A stretch of DNA of 64,000 bases from Anticarsia gemmatalis (lineage: Eukaryota; Arthropoda; Insecta; Lepidoptera; Erebidae). Both the position numbers and the translations under genes were made by a program. Shown piece after piece: positions 58,231-64,000 of this stretch (the first letter of the stretch is position 1; each line of letters starts with the position of its first letter). Below the pieces are notes generated by a model, which made no database searches, was not told the DNA's origin, and was given only the letters and a program-made list of their open reading frames with translations. The stretch spans positions 5,952,001-6,016,000 of the forward strand of contig NC_134745.1 in the NCBI RefSeq assembly GCF_050436995.1. Direction: 5' to 3'.

Positions 58231-59150
58231 AAAATAGTCCTAGGTGTATGATTCAATAGTTCAATCAAGAGATACGCTAGCTTATTGAATGTAATGTAAT
58301 AGCAATGAATATGACCGCCCTTCGTTAATTGTTTCACGCCATCTTTTATTAGAAGTAACCTTGATCTTAGACTCATTAGGCTTGCTGTTGACTTGTTGAG
58401 GTACGACTCGATGGCAACACTGAATTACTACTCTTGGGTCCTAAGGGCAATTTGTTTATTGCATTTGACTATTAGAAGGTTCAATCTTCATTTAAAGTCC
58501 TTAATATTGTTAATTCAGCAGCACTGAAAAATCTAACGGAGCCCGAAATAAAAGTCACTGTTTATCAATAAATCCACGATTGTCTAGTTACTAAATTCTT
58601 ATTTTTTATCTCGATTAGTTTACATCTATTATAGTTTAGTTATAATTAACTAAATCGAAAATACAATAATAATAAACCTTTAATATTGGTTGTCAGAGAC
58701 TTACTTATATGCTATATAACTTTATAGCTCGGCTATATAATATTTTAGAAAAAAGTGTGTGAACATTTTTCCTTTCAATATTTATTTTAGTTTTCTACAA
58801 GAACAAGCCTGTCTCAATTTCCTTTAACATCAGTTCTTACTGTGTTCTCACAAGAAAAACAGTTACAAATTAAAGTGTTGACTGTACCTTTTAGTTTCTG
58901 TTTTCTGCATTTGCCATCGGCATTATCCTAATTATCGACTTGGCACGGATGCCCTGAAAAGTGAAGAGGATTTTGTGCGTCAAACGAAAAGCGTAATACT
59001 TATACGTACATATGTTGTGATATGACGTCATTCACGAGTTACGAATATACAGGAAGGAGTATAATTCATACGTCCACTTTAAACTGTCACTTAATTTAAA
59101 GTCAAAGAAAAACATCGTGAGGAAATCTACACAAGTATACTTTAGCAACA
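58231..59150. other. Intergenic DNA, no gene recognised
   Basis: AT-rich, no coding or repeat signal recognised. Confidence 0.4.
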
Positions 59151-59310
59151 CGATTCTTTACGGACAGTTTTATCGAGAAATCTAGAGTTTGACATTTAAA
59201 ATATACTGCAAAAATAGTTCCAACGGCGCTCGCTAGAGGCACTAATCAAAATGTTCATTAAATATATCGACAGTTAGCCGGTTGTCGACAGTCGATAGAG
59301 ATAGAGAATC
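59151..59310 (-). mobile_element. Small TIR element (MITE-like), second copy
   Basis: On the minus strand it reads GATTCTCTATCTCTATCGAC, CGACAACCGG, GTGCCTCTAGCGAGCG, ATTTTAAATGTCAAACT and ends at AAAGAATC, the same block order as 17578-17753. The terminal AGCTC bases are not kept. Confidence 0.55.
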
Positions 59311-62300
59311 CCGCTTCAATGCTCATATGTTAACTTACTAGGAAACAAAATGTATGAATATGGAAACCTCAAAACTATGACATGGTTTTGATCTCACTTT
59401 TGATATTGAAATATTGGCAAGATATTATCAGACAGACCATAACCTAAAAATAACAATTTACTTTATCTTCTTCATATTTAAAGTCTGTGTCCTAAATCTG
59501 TCATCTGGATACTTATGAGTAAGATCTCAACTGTTATTGTGACTAAAACATATATAATAAATGTACGAGCGCAATTTACATTGATAATTCAGCAAAATGT
59601 CCTTTACTTTACCATTTTTTTATTAAATTTTGGGACTGATAACATTACAATATTTGTGAATTATATATAATTACATTTACTTCATACTTCACACTGTTTG
59701 ACCAAACACTTGACGTATCGTCCTCAAACTTGTTTTTAATATTTAAACAGCACATAATTTAAATTTTGGATATTTTTCTATTATCAAACTTACCTTTGAA
59801 CGTCTTCCTTTAATCAATTTCAGTTTCATATCACTTACACGCGTATTTTCCAGTCTTACAAAATATATGTGCGTACGGATTAGTTGAAATTAAGTCGTTT
59901 TACGTAACGCTGATTAGTTGTACTCCAGAAGTCAATACCTACACTTAAAAACGTGTCTATTTTACTAAATCCACAATAGAAATTGAGGTTAACATTAGAA
60001 AATCCGATACTACAGATATCAATAACAAACAAGTATCGTTGGAAAATTCTTATGATCCACTTATCACAAGATATGTTGTTGTTTACACGTTACCGCGTAT
60101 GGACATACGAAAACAAATATTTAATTATGTGTCATTGAAATTATCGAAATATTATTTGTTTAAGGCCCTAAGCAAGCGGTGGTAATGTTTGTTATTATAC
60201 CGGTGTAGGGCAGTTATGTCCGTTACTGTACTCCATGTTCGACTTAAGTGACGCTTGGGAATTTTTGAAGACTATTAGACGGTACGGCTACTCTTGTATT
60301 TGAATAGTTTATTAATAAGTGTCATACGAGACTTGACTCTATTTTATCTTATATACATATTGTAGATTAGGTTATTGATTTAATCCTTGTCGAATTACTG
60401 TTATTATTTTCCTGATTTTAACGATCTAACTAATGATAATCTGAACAAAGCTGATGAGCCCTTGGGTTAACTGCAGAAAACGTAGAATCTCATTGTTCAT
60501 GCCTGTGCGGTTACTAATCCTTAACTCCAAAGGTTGTTTATTTCGGATATTTTGTCACAGGTTATTAATATAACATAAATTCACTGCTTGTTGCCAGCGT
60601 TGTTCTAATAAACATTGAAGACGTAGTTTATCTCAAACTAAGTACACGCACAGGATCGTTGTACGATATCATAAAGATACATTAGTTTACATTAAACCCA
60701 GCTTTTAACGGCTTTCCTATTAACTCAGTTCATCCATACACTAATCCACTACACTACTACAGTATATAGAATAAATTAATCTGAAAAACTTTCAATTTAA
60801 ATAAGAAAAATACTAATGGAAACTTGCTTTAGATGCCTCTTCTTCGCGACGTATTAAAATACAGTGCCTACGATGCGTGTTGTCTACCTGTTTGCAGTGA
60901 CTGTACTCAACTGAAAATTTTTTCCATGCGGTTTTCCCGGAGTTATTCTGGAGTAAGGTATATAGTTTGTTAAGGTACATCGATGTATCTCCATCGAAGC
61001 CAGAGCAAGCCACTAGTAAGCTCCAATTCATTTAACAACAAATATTACTTAAGTTAAACTCCAACAGATGTATAATAAACGATTTGTCAACTGTACTCAC
61101 ATAAAAGAATAACATGCAATTTATATTTCATGAAGGCCGCAAACACGAATCAAAACACGCGGCAATATTTTCATTAGCGCAGTGTAACTCGATCCAATGT
61201 ACTTGTAACACAATAAGCCTGTGCCAAATATGTTTTATAATACTTATTCAACACTACAAAGGACGTATGTTGAGTCACTTGACAAGTTAAGCATAATAGA
61301 CAATATGTTACTTAATACGGTGGCACGATTGTTTTACCGTTTTTCAAATATTGCATAACGCGAACAACTTAAATAGTTTAGGTGTTTGGGTAAAATCTAG
61401 GCTTCAATGTGTACTAAAAGATTCTTGTAGCGTCTGTCTTTCTTTATAAATTATAGTTTTGATGATATTTTGTTCTGTAAACTACATTGCTTTAAGGTTT
61501 CGTCGAATTCGTTCAGTAGTTTTCAACATAAGAGCCCGTTGTGTCAGTTAGTCAGTCTTTTCCGTCATCCATCCATATTTAAAAATTATTGGATTATATG
61601 TATAGGATTCGTAACTATAAATCCTACTTACTAATAACGTATTTACCATTGAACTATAAGCTATGTACAGTGGATAGGCAGGAACACAGTTTTTCAATCT
61701 CGTGCTCACTTGTGGTAAACCAAAGCGACATATATCCAGTAGTGCAGGTGCAATAGGTAGAGTATTTATCCTTAGCCATTTATCCTTTAAGAAAGCCTAC
61801 AACCACAGCATGCTGAATACCTAAATAACAAATATTATTAATACATTTTGCGGTCAAGCAAAACAAATACATACCTCATTTCTTTGTTTACCGTAATATT
61901 CGAAAGAGCAATGTATATTCAAAATATTCAACTTTTGAGGCATGCAGGAAAATGGTCGGAAAATCACAGAAAATATTTGCGATTCAGAGGGAGCATCTAG
62001 TTTAAAATTAATGTATATATTTTCCTTATACACTTAATTGTTCTCATGAAGGCGCTCTTGACGTCTCTATGGCTATTCTCGACGCAATTTTCCGTGTTAA
62101 TTGTCTCAAGTTTCAAAGTCCGAACACGCCCCTTTAATTCATAGCAGTGAGAATCACTCGCGAGACAAATGATATCCAAATGACTTAATATGCAACGTTT
62201 ATTTGGTATGACATCACGACAACTGGTGATCTTATCAACATTTATTTGTCACGGTCCTATCCACGCTGTGTGGGATTGCGGAACACGTAACGTGGATATT

Positions 62301-64000
62301 TCCCAGTCACTGATAAAATTTGAGCCTACTGCCTCTAGTCCGAATAGTAAAGAGCATAGCATGGATGGCACGACAAGCATGTGACTGCGGATGCCTAGTT
62401 CTCCGAATTCATCGCCTGCCAGAAAAAATGATTTTTGAGCCACAATTTTCAAAAATTGCTAGGAGTTTTCAGAATAATGTAATATTCTGTACAATTCCTT
62501 ATTTTATGGATTCACATCGGTAACACATACATATCTTTGATTTAAATACCTCCATACAGGTTAAAAAGTCATGGGTCATGGAGAGAACCTTCTTTAGATA
62601 TTGAAAATACCTTAACTCTTTGATAAGAAATACATTTAAAATGTAAAAAAACATATTTAAATATTTATACTTGTTACCTTCCACGCCCCGTTATTTCATT
62701 CTACCCTTTATACTAAGTACATCGATACCTTCGAGTATAGATGACGTTAACAAAAAATTTAGCTAATCCTAACATCTAAGTTAATCTAGATTCAAAGTTC
62801 GTCCACACTAATGAAGCGGCAAATTTAATGGCCTATGGCGTTAACTAAGTTGTTTGAATCTAAGTTTGAGATTGTAGCCTTTGAATACGCACAATTAGTT
62901 GATCGACCAATCCTGTATATAGCCTTTGTATACACCCACGATGTAATTAAGATCCGTTTGTATCGAACCTAGACTGGCTAACTGTTATGACAAATTATAC
63001 CCGACACCTCTATAATATCTTGATTGACTACAATATAAAATAATGCTGAATCATTGTCAAAAAAGTCTTGATTTTAATAAAAATATTTCTTATTAATTAG
63101 AGTTTGAAAAGTAGCGTAATGATATGCAAACGGTCTGTAAAAAATATAGTCATTATTTTTATAACTTTTAAAGAAGGCATGAAGACTAATGCCGTCATTA
63201 TTTTAACTTAATTAGATACAACAAGCGTGTATTTATACACTTAGTTGAGTTATGTTTTATGATATTTACTTTGCTATCTGTAAGTAAAGTTGCAATGCAA
63301 GCAAACATTTATACAACTTACATTGTTATTTTAGCATGTAGCATTACTTAGAGGCTGCAAACCAGTCATATAGGTACTTACATTAGGAAACCTTTTTTAT
63401 ATAGCTTCGACGACTCGACGCTTTGGCTTCCTCTTAAATGCGCCAAATTTAAGATAATTGGCATGCGATGTTATTCTATGGAATGTACTATAAAAATACT
63501 GCCTAGATGCAGATTAAGTTTAAACTATTCCTCACAGCAACAGCACCTATAGAAGTCGCTATTTTTGGCTACTTATTTAATAAGTACTAAGTTTACCTCG
63601 CATCTCCTACTTTCGCTATACAAACAACAAGATTAAGATAGATTCAACTCTATTTGCAGTTGTAAAGTTAAGCCCAGTAGCAAATTATACGAATGTAAAC
63701 AGCGTATTACGAAAAAGTCAGACAGCAAATACGCTTTATATTAAAACCTATAGATTGAAGTTGATAGCAAACCGGTATCAAGGGACATTTTTCTATTAAA
63801 TAGAGATTGGGAACTGAGATGTAGATCTTTACAAATTTCAAGACGACCTGCGGCAAATTTGAGAAGTTTTTCTTTATTCATCTAGTTAAGTTATATAGCA
63901 GATCGAAATCTGTTTCTATAGATAGACCTCTTAACATTCTTCAATGTGTACACAGGCCGATAATTTTATAGTGAGATGATTATTCTAGCAATAAAATTTG
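59311..64000. other. Downstream intergenic DNA to the window end, no gene recognised
   Basis: AT-rich. A slightly GC-richer stretch at about 62040-62430 gives overlapping open frames on both strands (62190-62523, 62249-62452) with no recognisable domain. It may be an old repeat or regulatory DNA. Sequence near 61490-61600 resembles the inside of common lepidopteran short repeats. No exon is supported. Confidence 0.4.

Overview
The window is 64 kb of AT-rich animal nuclear DNA. It reads as an insect genome, almost certainly Lepidoptera (moth or butterfly). The signs are a spliced insect-type sugar transporter gene with short exons and long introns, tRNA-derived SINEs of lepidopteran style, and several copies of a non-autonomous Helitron that runs from TCTATACTAATATTA to a CGCAA/TTGCG hairpin and GGGTCAGCTAG. 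No bacterial, plasmid or CRISPR features are present.

Only one gene can be fully assembled. It is a plus-strand, four-coding-exon facilitated trehalose/sugar transporter of the Tret1-like major facilitator family: join(25898..25943, 46618..46758, 51012..51268, 54311..55279), 1413 nt, 470 residues plus stop. All splice phases agree (phases 1, 1, 0). The family signatures fall in order: DRxG after helix 2, R-x3-G and PxYxxE around helix 4, RG before helix 5, PESP after helix 6, QQ-x-x-G in helix 7, DRLGRK, and PETKG after helix 12. The 5' region is a GC-rich patch at about 25.5-25.9 kb. A polyadenylation signal lies at 55516.

Layout: 1-25.4 kb is upstream intergenic DNA with scattered repeats (Helitrons at 4262 and 20375, a SINE-like repeat at 13962, a small TIR element at 17578) and a few GC-rich islands that may be regulatory. 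25.5-55.5 kb is the transporter gene. Its 20.7-kb first intron is a transposon nest: SINEs, Helitrons, a palindrome-ended element at 34875, a decayed TIR transposon that still encodes the start of a THAP zinc finger (36983), and a 1,892-bp foldback element with two 699-bp near-identical arms inserted into a Helitron (39005-40896). A second copy of the palindrome-ended element lies inverted in intron 2 (49037). 55.5-64 kb is downstream intergenic DNA with a mariner-type MITE, a SINE and further fragments.

The main second-look items are: the foldback and its nesting; the inverted 1.15-kb repeat pair that brackets the frame-neutral exon 2 (possible circular RNA or exon skipping); the THAP-bearing transposon with TGACGTCA motifs exactly 119 bp from each inferred end; a 144-codon overlapping reading frame across spliced exons 1-3; and substitutions at normally conserved sugar-site positions of the transporter.
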